A DNA stretch of 64,000 nucleotides from Kingdonia uniflora (Eukaryota; Streptophyta; Magnoliopsida; Ranunculales; Circaeasteraceae): NCBI GenBank assembly GCA_014058105.1, contig JACGCM010001796.1, positions 930,001-994,000 of the forward strand, in the 5' to 3' direction. The notes below the pieces were generated by a model that saw only the letters and a list, made by a program, of their open reading frames with translations, ran no database searches and was not told the DNA's origin. Position 1 is the first letter of the stretch, and every line of letters begins with the position of its first letter. A program made the position numbers and the translations under genes. Shown one piece after another: positions 1 to 10,830 of the stretch.

Positions 1-1644
1 AATATTCTCAAAATTGACAATTAGCATGTGTAATTATACTGATCCTTTGAACAATAAATTGTATACAAGTAAATAATGAATGACAAAGTGCCTCCAACCG
101 CTTCGAATAGATGAAAAAGAGAGTTAGTCAGAGAAGGAGATTTAGTTACCTATAAGAGAAAAAGAAAAACTATTGACCCAACTACAGTCGTCCCTCCTAA
201 CACCGTTGAAACTCCAAATGAGGGTGTTAGTGAGCCAGTACCTCCAACCGAGTCTGCCCAACCTGCTTTGGAAGCTCAACTTCAGTCTGCGGAAGCTGGG
301 AATATTCTCCAGGGTTCTGAATTTGATACAGAGTCTGCCCAAGCCGCTTTGGGAGCTCAACCCCCGCTCCCAAATGTTCCCCCTGATTCAGATGTGAATA
401 TTCCTATTGTTGGGGGGTATTCTAAAAGCGAGGGGGCTACAAGTAACGAAGACGTAGGCCCTAGTGATAAAAGCTTATTAAGAAGCTTCAGATTCCATAG
501 AGCGAGGTCGATCGCGCTAGGGCAGGTATATTATTTAATGGAATCCCTTATTTAATTATGTTTTGTTATTCCTATTAGTTATATTTTGTTTACATAATTG
601 CCATTATTGTTCAGGAGAAGCTTCTGCTGCGTGTTCACCATCACCAGCCTACGTGGGACCTTACAATAGAACCACAAGCGGTCCAAGATTATGTTAAGTT
701 GAAGGGTTTGAATAGGATTGGGGCCATATCCTATAACTCTTACAACTCTGGGCTGATTTCTGCTTTTGCGGAACGCTGGCAGCCAGAAACTAACAGTTTC
801 TACTTCAAATGGGGCGAGATGACTCCAACTTTAGATGACGTGGAGTAATTGGTTGGGTTGCGTGCAGATGGTGATGCCACGGTCATTGCTGGCAGCTGGG
901 GATTCTCTGCGCTTATGGAGGTTTTTGAGAACAACCTCCTGCAAGGTCTAAAAGCATTCAAGGCTTTGAAAGCTAGGGATGCTGGAAATTCATTGTCACT
1001 GAAGAAACTGAGAGAGCACTATGCCAACAAGTTGGGGAAGGTTCTTAGTGACGGTACCGCTATAGCTGCAAAGAAGAAGAAGGGGTTAACAACCAAGTCT
1101 GTTGCCCGTGCTTATATGTTGCATCTCTGTGGCTCCTTTCTATTTCCTACGAAGAAGGGCACAGATGTCAGCGCACGGTACCTTGACCTGTTTGCCAAGG
1201 ACAAGGTCGCGAAAAAGTGGTCATGGGGATCAACAGTTCTGGCCCACATGTATTACAATTTGGGTATATCATCTCGAGATGATGGGAGGCAAGTTGCATG
1301 CTGTACCACGCTACTCGAGGTGATTCCATACTCATTTCTGTAACTATTTTAACATATGCCTTCAACCTCTTGACTAATTTTATTTTGTTTCTTATTATCT
1401 ATGTAGTCGTGAATCTTTGTACATTTCCCAAAGCTTGCTGGGATCCCCAAGGAGATGGACTCTGACGCATATGAGCACTGCACTTGTTAGAAATGGGACG
1501 CATCCGTTACGGATAGATACGCTGCTCCAGCTTTGTTCATGTTTAGGGAGGTATTGGGCAAGTACAAACTAGAGGATGTAAATTCATTAACCTGCTATAC
1601 TGTATGATATTTGACTTAGAGTACGTAGATTACACTGCTAGGAA

Positions 1645-1814
1645 ATTGTCGAAATCGACAATACTGACTATGTACATCTACTATTGTACATATCATATTG
1701 TCGAATTCAACAACATATAAGCATAACTCTAACGACACTTGAGAAATTGTCGATTTCGACAATAATGCATCTGATAAACTAGAAGTCCGCTATTATATTG
1801 TCGAATTCGACAAT
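1645..1814. repeat. Palindromic ~51-bp repeats, cluster A (4 copies)
   Basis: Four copies of the 18-bp palindrome ATTGTCGARYTCGACAAT start at 1645, 1697, 1746 and 1797 (spacing 52, 49, 51), inside a presumed intron of the PMD gene. The cores are conserved while the ~33-bp linkers are AT-rich and diverged. Confidence 0.85.
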
Positions 1815-2703
1815 TTGATTAAATCCTTCTCCGGACTACTGGAAAAATTATTCAACTTAATGGTGCCATAATACATTTAATTCATTTTTCATGTAGGTTG
1901 TTTGGGACCCATACAGAAATAAAAGGGATTCCCCACATGCGTTCAAGGAGGTTACGTTCTTTTATAGTGTATTAGCTTCTCCAGATCATGTTCAACCCTA
2001 CTACCCAAATAGGGTTGTGCGGCAGTTCAATCGGGAACAAAGCATCCCTGGAAAGCGACTGGTGATCACAGAGGTTTCGAACCTATGGAGCGCAGAAAGC
2101 CCGAGAAAATTCAACCCTAAGTATGAGTGGGTTGATTGCTTCTCTGGCCAAAAGTAGAAGGACTTCGTTTTGAAGAAGGCGGATAGGGGGCGGAGGGTAC
2201 GAGAGGGGCCTCTAGTATGTACGGAGGGATACTTGGAGTGGTTTGCCTCCGTCTCATAGACTACGATCTGTCCCATTGCTGTTGACCTGGCTGCAGATGA
2301 TGATGCTAGAGTTCATCAAAGAAAGGAAACCACTGTCAATGAGCATGGTGATACTTCCGTGCGCCATTCTCAAGATGTTGCTGAACAATATGATGCATCG
2401 GTTAGTACATATTACAACCATTTTTATCTCACTTGCCTTCTATTCTATTCAATTCAAAAATACTATTGTCTAATATTTTGTTAACTTGTAGCATCATGAG
2501 CACTCTAGTCGATCTCCAAATATAAACCTAAATGACCAACAAATCACAGCACTAAATGACCAACTTCAGAAGCTCAAGGAGGATAAAGAGAAGGAGTTTG
2601 AAGCCAATATCAATCTAAGAGAGGCCCTCAAAGAGAAAGTCAGTCATACCTATCTTTAGTTGTGCATAATGTATGTTTTTATCTATAGTTATTAGTATAA
2701 GTA

Positions 2704-2826
2704 ATTGTCTAGTTCGACAACTATTACAGTGTACGTGTAAGTGAACAAAGGTAAATTGTAGAATTCGACAATTTTCACAGTTATTCTGAAAACTGTCATA
2801 TATGTATTATTGTCAAACTCGACAAT
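2704..2826. repeat. Palindromic repeats, cluster B (3 copies)
   Basis: Degenerate copies of the same 18-bp palindrome start at 2704, 2755 and 2809, with a half-site near 2843. They lie between two coiled-coil exons of the PMD gene. Confidence 0.8.
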
Positions 2827-4078
2827 TACATAATATTATTGTTCGACAAAAATACATAAACTAATCTAAATGTTTTATGTCAATTTAACCTCAGACAAGT
2901 GAATGTGACCTACTTAAAGAAACCATTGAACAAATGAAGGTGGAGATTGAACTAAAGCGTGTAGTTGACGAGCAATGTGCACTAGAGTTTGCAGATCTTC
3001 CAAGGCAGTTAGATGCGAAGGTAAGGTCTTAGGCAGATGTCATTATCGCATTCATTGTTTATTTTTGTCAAAATCCTGATTTTCCTTGTCAAATTTATGT
3101 TTGTAGATATTGGAGTGCAAAAATTTAGAGGAAAAAAATACAAGTTTGGAGGCAGAGCTAAGGCAAAAATCTGGCCTTGAAGACTGTAATCAAAGCTTAT
3201 CTGTTGAGTTGAATAAAAAGGTAATGAGTTTAATACAAAGGTAAAAGTGTTTAGTGTCTTCCATTAATCATTCTTGCATCTAGCGTAATTATTTTATCCC
3301 CAATGTGTACAGTGTAAAGAGATCGAGTCACTAAAAGTGGTAAATGCGCTTTTGATGGAGCAGATAGACTTGCAACTTCCTCCAGCTACACCTGCGAGTT
3401 TACCAAAATTCAATAATGTTGAATTATTTGCCACTTATTTGTAAGTCTGGTAACATTGTTCTTGTGCTCATGTTTTGAACAGCTTGCTATACTACAATCA
3501 CATCAGCCTGTGCCAGACACAACCCTAGCAAAGAAGTATGAGGACTTGTTGGCTGCACATGAGGATATTAAGAAGAAGTTTATTGCGAAAGAAGATTTTG
3601 TAAGTCATTCAAAATGAATAAAATTAATTGAAGTTAGTGAATTGGAGTTTGTGTTTGATAATAGTGAATTAAAACTTAATTTTGTGTACGAATTTAGTGA
3701 ATTGATAATAGTGAATTTAAGTTTCATTTTGGGGGTTCATTTTGTATACGAATTTTTTAGTTAGTGGAATGGAGTTTGTGTTTGATTATCCTAAAATCAG
3801 ATGTAGTATTTATTTTGGATTTCATGCTCAATATAGATTCACCCCTGCTCAAAATCAAATGTAGTACCCAAAATCATATTTAAATGAACTGGAGTTATAT
3901 AACTCATCTCCTTTATGTATTTGGAATAGATAATGATATGGACATCCAAGTATAAGAAAGAAGCAGCGAGATATACGGAGGAAACTAACCATCTCGTAAA
4001 CTCCCCCGCCCATCCTTCTGAATTTTATGGAATGCTGATTTCAATGTTTATTCTAATGTTAAATATTTTTACACCGAC

Positions 4079-4500
4079 AAAAGTTGGTTAATGTTGAAGA
4101 GAGGATGAAGTCTTTAGAAGCAAATAATAGTGAATGGGTATGTCATATTCCTAACTCTTGTTCATATTTGAGATTGCTCTGTGTAATGCATAATTTCAAA
4201 ATCATGTTATTGAAATCGAATATTGTCGAATTCGACAATTAGGAATTTTATTTCGAGTTTTGCATGGTAAATATTATCGAACTCGACAATTTAGATAATG
4301 TTCATGTACATACCAAGTCTATTTATTCTAATGTTAGAGTTTTTTTTCAGCATAAGAAACTAGTTAATTCAGAAGAGAGGAAAAAGACTTTGGAAGTAGA
4401 TAACAATGAATGGGTATGACATATTCCTAACTCTTATATCTATTTGAGATTGCTCTATTTAATGCATGGCTTAAAGTCATAGTTGTTGAATTCGACGATT
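4079..4500 (+). repeat. Tandem exon-intron duplication in the PMD gene
   Basis: A short coiled-coil exon at about 4082-4138 with the first ~100 nt of its intron is repeated at about 4357-4500. Both exons end in a ...NSEW/...NNEW coding end followed by gtatg and cata ttcctaactctt. Unit offset is about 275 bp. It lengthens the coiled coil by one 19-residue module. Confidence 0.75.
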
Positions 4501-4634
4501 ACTATCTTCATATTGTCGAATTCAACAATATTGGTAATATATATTTCCACTTGGACAATAAATAATTGTCGAGTTCGACAATTATGGCACTGTAATTGGA
4601 ATTATGGATACACAATATTATCGAATTCGACAAT
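4222..4634. repeat. Palindromic repeats, clusters C and D (6 copies)
   Basis: Palindrome copies start at 4222, 4273, 4482, 4512, 4565 and 4617, in the two duplicated introns just before the OTU exon. The clusters flank the second of two duplicated short exons. Confidence 0.85.
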
Positions 4635-4671
4635 ATTACTCTAATATTACTGTCTGTTATAATATGAGAAT

Positions 4672-5484
4672 TTGTTGCAGGAGGTTTGGCGTCAAGCATT
4701 GAAGAAGGCACTCACAAGTGAAGGGATGAGAGACATGGGGGACCCAACCTTTGAAGAACTTTTTGAGCATAATGAAAGATTCTTCACAATAACGCAGCAA
4801 GGACCCAAGGGAGATTATCAAGAGGACTTGGTTTCCACGGCGGTAAACCTTGAAAATGTTGTCATTGCTAGGAGGGAGAAAATGGCTAAGAAGAAGAAGA
4901 TGCAAGAACTTTTATTCCAACCGTGGACGAAGTATCTTGTAGATGTTTGTGGTGTCAAAATCAGTAATAAAAATTCTGGTTTTAGGGTTGCCGCCGCGAT
5001 TCAGCACCAGAGCCAACGTAGATTCCCAAATGTAATGAAATCACTGAAGATCTTTCTCTGCAAGAACCCTGCATTCTGGAAGAGTATCTTAAGCCAAACA
5101 TTGGGTATACAAATCACTGCGGACGGGGAGAACGCGTACCAAATTCTGTTGCAGGCGTGTTCTTATGGTCATCAACATGTAGAGTATAGGAATATGGTGT
5201 ATTTACTAGCCACCTACTATGAGAAGGTTGTGGTCTTCATTAGCCACACTGAAGCATATACATTCTTATCCCTGTTTTGGGCACGCAAAAGAAATACTAC
5301 TTCAAATGAGGAGAGGTTCCAAAACCTAGTTATGGATACTAGTAAGTATTGGTGGTTTGGTTTGGGGGCGGACAACCATTTCGTTCGCTTGATTCCAAGG
5401 TTCGATGCACCAATACCTTCACTTTCTACTATTTTCTACAGTCATGTAAATATGGAAATTCCTCTGGGTTTCCACAAAGAATAA
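4672..5484 (+). CDS. OTU-like cysteine-protease domain exon, active-site Cys replaced
   Basis: Open segment of 270 residues, probably the 3' exon of the PMD-type gene: an acceptor-like ttgcag ends at 4680, so the first codons may be intronic. Residues about 95-250 follow the plant OTU pattern: an N-terminal N-[C]-GFR block, a middle block with the hydrophobic strand MVYLLATYYEKVVVFIS, and a C-terminal NHFVRL block that would hold the catalytic His (residue 236). The usual DGNCGFR nucleophile motif reads NKNSGFR, so both Asp and Cys are replaced and the nucleophile position is Ser (TCT at 4975-4977). In the family, OTU proteins remove ubiquitin-like modifiers. This copy, if made, should lack protease activity. 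Alternative: a divergent domain of similar fold. Confidence 0.55.
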   Translation: MLQEVWRQALKKALTSEGMRDMGDPTFEELFEHNERFFTITQQGPKGDYQEDLVSTAVNLENVVIARREKMAKKKKMQELLFQPWTKYLVDVCGVKISNKNSGFRVAAAIQHQSQRRFPNVMKSLKIFLCKNPAFWKSILSQTLGIQITADGENAYQILLQACSYGHQHVEYRNMVYLLATYYEKVVVFISHTEAYTFLSLFWARKRNTTSNEERFQNLVMDTSKYWWFGLGADNHFVRLIPRFDAPIPSLSTIFYSHVNMEIPLGFHKE

Positions 5485-5880
5485 CTGACTAGGTATTTTG
5501 ATGTGAGAGTAAGGAACTTCAAGGCATTACTTAGAGAGCACAAGTGTCAGGGGTATAAAGTTAATGACATGGTTGCTGTTGGTTTGTTGACAATCAAATA
5601 GGGTTGTCGACCAAATCTTTGTGTATGACAGTTATGTTACATCAATGTTTATCACAGTATATAATTTTTTCCCTTTTTGTATATAACAGTTCATTTAGTT
5701 CAATGTTTATCACAGTATATAATTTTTGGTAGAACACTCTATTGTTGATTTATTTTTGTAGTATATAAATTTATGTTATGTCATATGAATCTCATTTCTA
5801 ACTTTCCCCTCTTCAAAATGTACATTTTGCATCTGAAAAATATTTTAACAGTGCACTTGAGTGTCTCTAAAAAGTGAAAT

Positions 5881-6055
5881 TTTGTCGATTTCGACAATAC
5901 TTTAGTGTATATGGTTACTTACAATGTACAATATTGTCGATTTCGACAATTGTAGTAGTATATTTCCAATTATGCATTTGTAATATTGTCAAACCCGACA
6001 ATATTACAATGGGTAGTTAGTTTTCTTGGTATATAATATTGTCAAAATCGACAAT
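5881..6055. repeat. Palindromic repeats, cluster E between the convergent genes (4 copies)
   Basis: Palindrome copies start at about 5881, 5933, 5985 and 6038 (spacing 52-53) in the DNA between the 3' ends of the PMD gene and the FAR1-type gene. Apart from this, 5485-6350 holds only AT-rich sequence and a presumed 3' UTR. Confidence 0.85.
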
Positions 6056-6350
6056 TTAAGGCAGTATTTTCCACAATATACAAATTTATAGAGGGTGGGG
6101 GTGCATAAAGCAACACAATCCCTAAACTGAATATAATTCATTGATATTTTCTCCATGAAATACAACATTGTTATTGTCCTAAATTTTAATTTCAAAGCAA
6201 ATATAATATTCAATCAACGTACTAATTTCTTAATAATAATCAATACATATTTATTAGTCAATGAGCGTGAACTCCTTTTGTTTTTCTAGATGTTGTGCTT
6301 GTCGGAATTTGAGTGCAACGGCTGAATAGATTCCTCATTATTGTTGTCTC

Positions 6351-8943
6351 CTACATGGAACAAATTATTGTAAATATGGAACACATTATAGAAAAATCAC
6401 GCAGAAGGTACCGTTTATGCATATTGTTGAATATATACTTACTTGACTCTGTTATCATCATTTTGAGGAGTGGGCATGTTTGTTTGTCATGGTTGTCGAG
6501 TATTCCACAACTTTTGCATGTTCTCTTCTTCTTCATAACAGCCTCTTCCATTCCCCCCTTCCATCTTGCCCCTTTCTTGTGATCAATCTTTGCCCGACCT
6601 TTTGTTTGAACCACGAGAGTGTTTAAAATTATAGGTCCGGACACCAGAAAATCTGCGACAGAAGTTGAGATATTTTGTTGTGATGCATCTATCTGTGTTA
6701 AAGCGTCATCGTAGTTTTGAAGGTAGGACTCAAGCTTGTCTAGCTTCAAAACTGCAATATCAAAACATTCTTTCATCTTCGAGGCCCTTTCAAATAAGAT
6801 TGATGCACGAAGCGATAGGTGGCTATGGCGTAAGGCATGTCATAAGTTATCTCCTTCTAACTGGCTTTCATCATACGACCTTGAAAACTTATTTGCACCA
6901 ATCGTCCACCTTGTTATAATGAAGGCCTCTGGTATTTTAAGAATATCGTATTTTAAGAAAACCTTCAGGAGGTGACAACATGGGAGTCTAACATACTCAA
7001 ACAACTTGTATCCACAATTACCAGTTAGCTTCTCTAAGTCTATTTGTAGCTCAAATGGCTCGACACAACCACTATGGGCCTTCACCGTAAGTTGCTGAAC
7101 GTTACCTTCTACGTGTCTTTCTATTGCAACGAAGCGAACAGCCTGGTCAAATTGATCTTGAAGTTTGTGGAACATTATCCTGGTGTAAATCTTTGCAGCA
7201 TCTTTCAGTAGAGCTTGATGAGGTCCAACTTGACGATATCTGTTCTGATGCAAAGTCTTCTACACTTTCTTGCTCGTATACTTCTATAAGGGCAGCCTCA
7301 TACTTGGTCACAAAACTGTACAACTCAATTGTTATTGGCAACCAACCATTAAAGAAGTTGTTTATGGACTCACTTCGTCCTGTGCTACTCATCCCTGCAA
7401 AGAAGGTCTCTCTATTCCATTACGGTATTTATCTTTGTCTAATATTAAAGATTCCTTGCATCCAAAAGTTATCATCCAATTTATGTTTCTTCATTAGGCC
7501 CATCTACTTGGTTTCAAACTCTACAACCTCATATGTATTGTGCATTATCGAATCGATATCTTCTTTGAATGTAGATGGTTCTCGATAAACATGGCCAATT
7601 TTTTCAGGAAATTTGTTTGTGATGTGTCACAGACAAAATCGATGTTTGGTGTTGGGGAAGACCTGGAAATAAACCAGAACTTATAATAAAAGTGTCTCTG
7701 AATACTATATGATATTATCGAATTCGACAATTTACAAATGTGATTGGATTGGAGTTATGCTAGCAATTATTGTTGAATTCGATAATAGTTCAATTGTAAC
7801 TGGAGTAACAATTGTCGAATATTGTCGATTTCGATACTATTGATAATGAAAAATAGATAATATACTCCAGTTAACAATACTGTAACTCGAGCAATAAGTG
7901 TCAAAGTACTTCTTTACCTTGGGAATAGCCGCGACCATAGCTACATCTTAATCGGTGATAATTGACACATGGTGTTTGTAGTTCATTGCCTTGAGCCAAG
8001 TATGGAACAACCATAGAAATATGTTTTCTTGCTCATTTCTTAGCAGAGCACATCCGAATTGAATTGTTTGGTAGTGGTTGTTGATCCCTGCAAACGGAGC
8101 AAAGGGCATCATGTACACATTCGTCCGGTATGTAGTATCGAAGGTGACAACATCTCCAAATGCCTCATATATGCACCTTGAACGCCCATCAATCCAAAAA
8201 AAATTTAGTGCTCGGTCCTCCTCATCTAATTCTATGTCAAAATAAAACATCGGATCTATAGTTTGTTTCTTCCTAAACTACTCTAACGCGGTTTGTGCAT
8301 CTCCTTTGACTAGTCGTTCCTTATTTACTTTGGCGTTGTGGTTGTAACAATCCCGTTTGCTAAATGTTCTATCTGGGAATAATGTCAGGACTTTGCTGAC
8401 CGAAATATTGTGGAGCTCAAATGTCGTTGTAAGGTTTTTTGCTGCTTCAGGAAAGAATCTGTTAACCTTCATCCGATGCTGATTCCGTGGAGATACGAGT
8501 TTATGGTTATGGATATCCGTAAAACTTGTGACCACATACTTGCCTATTTTGGTATTCCAATTTATGTTCATTGTTGCTTTACACCCGTACTTATCAGATG
8601 ATCTTCTGTTGACAGCTACGTCACTACTCTCTGGAGTGCCAAGGCTTTTCTTTGAAAAACCATTGCTCATACAACAAAAGTGGGATCTGCCTATATCATC
8701 TGATCTCGGACGCTTAGTAGAATTACGTATCTTGGTAGAGAAACCCTGCCCTCTTCCATATCGTTCATACCACAGACGTGCATCGTCTACAATATCAAAA
8801 TGTTGACCCTCGTATGGGGCATCCGCCGAAAATGGGTCTACAATACGTTCATTTTCACACCTTTCTGGGGACTCCTCACCAATAACTTTTGACCAATTTT
8901 TATCAACGGAGTCTTCCATTGTCAATTTGACTAAGAAGTTCAC
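6351..8943 (-). pseudogene. FAR1/Mutator-type transposase, decayed
   Basis: Reading from 8943 leftwards, a FAR1 DNA-binding domain (8943-8278) has the spaced Cys/His residues ending in FTDIHNHKLVSP. The MULE transposase core (8250-7600) contains FGDVVTFDTTYRTN and FAPFAGINNH. A region around 7392-7150 has the typical STGRSESINNFF. A SWIM-type zinc finger follows (7253-6840; LFEYVRLPCCH, then RWTIGANK). The C-terminal zinc-knuckle-like CKSCGILDNHDKQTC lies near 6480-6530. It is broken by in-frame stops at 8278-8280, 7948-7950 (between IITD and DVAM), within CL*HI near 7628, and three more near 7420-7505. One SWIM Cys appears to be Tyr. A probable intron separates IPK near 7920 from VFPNTKHRF near 7660. 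Domesticated FAR1/FHY3 proteins are transcription factors, but the decay and the neighbourhood favour a dead Mutator-like element. Confidence 0.85.
7714..7836. repeat. Palindromic repeats, cluster F (3 copies)
   Basis: Copies start at 7714, 7769 and 7821 (the last partial), inside the presumed intron of the FAR1-type gene. Confidence 0.75.
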
Positions 8944-9206
8944 ACATAAAAGAAATGATTGTGAGTTGTAAGTAAAGTAATTTGAGAGATCAAAATATCA
9001 CAAACCAAACACAATTCAAGTTCAACGCATGTTAATTTCATAATTACATCACATACTATAAAAGGCAAAAATACAAGATGTAAGCAATCACACCCAAAAA
9101 CCTGTTGTACCATACAAAATTTATTCATCACTTGCTGAATACTACAGCTACTTCATTATATGTACCTGCCAACGATATTATAACCAGAATACCTAATCAG
9201 CAAATC

Positions 9207-9509
9207 CTAAACTGCACCGACAGAACCAGAGCCTTCCTTCCTAACCAGTTCCCTGGCCCGGGCAACAAGAGTTTTTCTCCTCGCCATTAGATGCAGGATG
9301 ACCGTCTGCATCTGACAATGCAAATGGAAATCTTCCCTCCACAACGCCGCCTCAGCCTTGCACATTCCTTCGTAGCTCGCCTCACGCGGCGGCAATGGTG
9401 GACCGTTCAAATTAATCGAACCAAAATAACGCATCACTAGTTCGTCATACAACTGTTTAATACGGCGAGAAGCAGTCTCCCGACTACTTTGAGACCTCGT
9501 CTTCACCAT
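9207..9509 (-). CDS. Small unknown protein, 100 aa, upstream of the FAR1-type gene
   Basis: A 100-residue open frame from the ATG at 9509; an upstream in-frame ATG at 9572 would add 21 residues read through a palindromic repeat. It is charged and helical-looking, with an Arg/Ser-rich start (KTRSQSSRETASRR) and a Lys/Arg-rich tail. No family is recognised. It is uninterrupted although the neighbouring element genes are full of stops. It could be a 5' exon of the FAR1-type gene or a separate accessory ORF. Confidence 0.4.
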   Translation of the reverse strand: MVKTRSQSSRETASRRIKQLYDELVMRYFGSINLNGPPLPPREASYEGMCKAEAALWREDFHLHCQMQTVILHLMARRKTLVARARELVRKEGSGSVGAV

Positions 9510-9532
9510 CTCCGTTGACTCTGCACAGTAAT

Positions 9533-9754
9533 ATTGTCGAGTTCGACATTTTAGTTGCTGTGACTCAACCATTCATATAAAAAATTGTCGAACTCGATAA
9601 TTTAGTTACTGTACCTGAACGATTCATTTGTAATATTGTCGAGTTCGACAATTCAGATATTGTGTCTCCAACAGTCATATATAATATTATCGAGTTCGAC
9701 AATTTAGTTACTGTGAATATTACATTCATATGCGATATTGCCGAGTTCGACAAT
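9533..9754. repeat. Palindromic tandem array, cluster G, exact 51-bp period (5 copies)
   Basis: Copies start at 9533, 9584, 9635, 9686 and 9737, exactly 51 bp apart. The linkers are also recognisably related (TTAGTTACTGT... and CATTCATAT...), so this is the best-preserved array. A half-site follows at about 9796. Because 51 is a multiple of 3, it yields a spurious repetitive open frame on the - strand. Confidence 0.9.
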
Positions 9755-10176
9755 TATTTAGTCCTACATCAGTGTAATACAAATATTTTGGCTAAATTGT
9801 TGAATTCAAATGGGACCTACTAGCAGGTAATCAATCAAAGCGAAATTGTACAGGAGATTACAGTCTTTTAACAAATTTCACAGGGATTAAGTGGGGGGGA
9901 TACCATTGGGGCCCGATACCATTATTCTAACAAATTTCATAACATCCAAGTGTATTACTGCCGAGTAAGGGTCAGAAAGTATCTGTTGAGTAAGTGCACT
10001 ATCAGCAAGGGTGTCGGAGTTCTTTGGAGATATCAATTTCACCTTTAATGGCAGAATCGCTTCCCTTTCTCAACTGAAATCTTACCTCTAATGGCAGAAA
10101 TCGCCCCAATTATGTGATATGAGAGAGAAAAAGAGTGTATGATATGAGAGAGAGAGAGAGAAAGTGTGTTTGTGTG

Positions 10177-10179
<3 letters not shown>

Positions 10180-10218
<39 letters not shown>
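10180..10218. repeat. (GA)n microsatellite
   Basis: A run of alternating GA, preceded by two shorter GA tracts separated by tgtgtgat/atatgag spacers. Confidence 0.9.
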
Positions 10219-10222
<4 letters not shown>

Positions 10223-10371
10223 AACTTGACTGATATCAGTGATGGTTGTTCGAATTTGAAATTTCTTTGAAAAGAGAGGGAAATGTGAGTGACAGCTAGA
10301 GAGAGTGGGGCAGGCAGGACCCCCTAATTTTCCACCTCATTTCCCTTATAGGAAATCCCAAATTTTGAGAG

Positions 10372-10396
10372 CCACTCATCTCTATTAGATGAGTGG
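10372..10396. repeat. Perfect hairpin
   Basis: CCACTCATCT, loop CTATT, AGATGAGTGG: a 10-bp perfect inverted repeat. Its position right of the FAR1-type gene is compatible with an element end, but no matching partner was found in the window. Confidence 0.6.
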
Positions 10397-10750
10397 TTGT
10401 GAGACTTGAGTGTTTGGTTTTTGAGTGTCTCTAAATCCTCCCCATTCATCTCAACATTAAGTTTGCTGTAGCTAAATAAATAGTGGAGTAAATTGTCGGA
10501 AAAAAACTAAGGTTAAGGTGCAAGCCTCACTGCATTAATCCTATACAAATCGTAGTTTTACGCAACTATGGTCAGTGCAAATTGATCAATATGAAACAAA
10601 AAGATAAAGTGACACCCATATATAACAAGATATGGAGACATGGCCTCCGAATCTGACACTAAAAATGCCAGGACCATAACTTGCACTTTCTTAACCTACA
10701 AGAAAAAGGAGTTATAATAATTACTTAGGCAACAACAAGGAACAACAATT

Positions 10751-10830
10751 ACATCCAGTTGTGAAGGCCGCTTTAGTCTCAGACTCGGACGCATTCTCCC
10801 CATATCTCGTGAAATACATGTATAAATTAC
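10751..10830 (+). pseudogene. Exon-like segment, copy 1
   Basis: About 65 bp that can be read on + as PVVKAALVSDSDAF then SPYLVKY. A near-identical segment occurs at 12069-12135. The parent gene is not recognised. The low divergence between two isolated copies suggests a duplicated exon or a gene fragment carried by a mobile element. Confidence 0.4.

Larger units (their letters stand above)
76..5484 (+). pseudogene. PMD - coiled coil - OTU-like gene, decayed
   Basis: A multi-exon gene starting at the ATG at 76. Exon 1 (about 76-525) encodes a low-complexity, Pro/Glu-rich N-terminus with a duplicated ESAQ.AL.AQ motif. About 613-2280 encodes a plant mobile domain (aminotransferase-like PMD): a WGEMTPTLDDVE core followed by LVGLRADGD, then a region around 1900-2060 with YYPNRVVRQF and QSIPG. 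Short exons at about 2494-3600, 4082-4138 and 4357-4413 encode charged heptad-like coiled coil. The last exon (4681-5484) encodes an OTU-like domain. In-frame stops sit where coding residues are expected: TGA at 112, TAA after WGEMTPTLDDVE (846-848), TAG near 1477 and TAG near 2155. Exon borders between domains are inferred from reading frame and GT/AG sites. PMD proteins are plant-specific and transposon-linked; the protease-like tail suggests an element-encoded accessory gene. It is called a pseudogene because of the stops, although the terminal exon is open. Confidence 0.72.
9755..10720. other. Non-coding stretch with GA microsatellite and hairpin
   Basis: No gene seen. It contains a (GA)n tract at about 10176-10218 with related GA-rich copies just before it, and a perfect 10-bp stem with a 5-nt loop at 10372-10396. 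It may include the promoter or outer end of the FAR1-type element. Confidence 0.6.

Noticed and set aside
9565..9753. Repetitive open frame on - with a 17-residue period
   Set aside because: It only reflects the 51-bp tandem repeat, which is a multiple of three.
9533..9754. Regular palindromic repeats with ~33-bp spacers look like a CRISPR array
   Set aside because: The window is plant nuclear DNA, the spacers are related to one another, and there are no cas genes. It is a eukaryotic tandem repeat.
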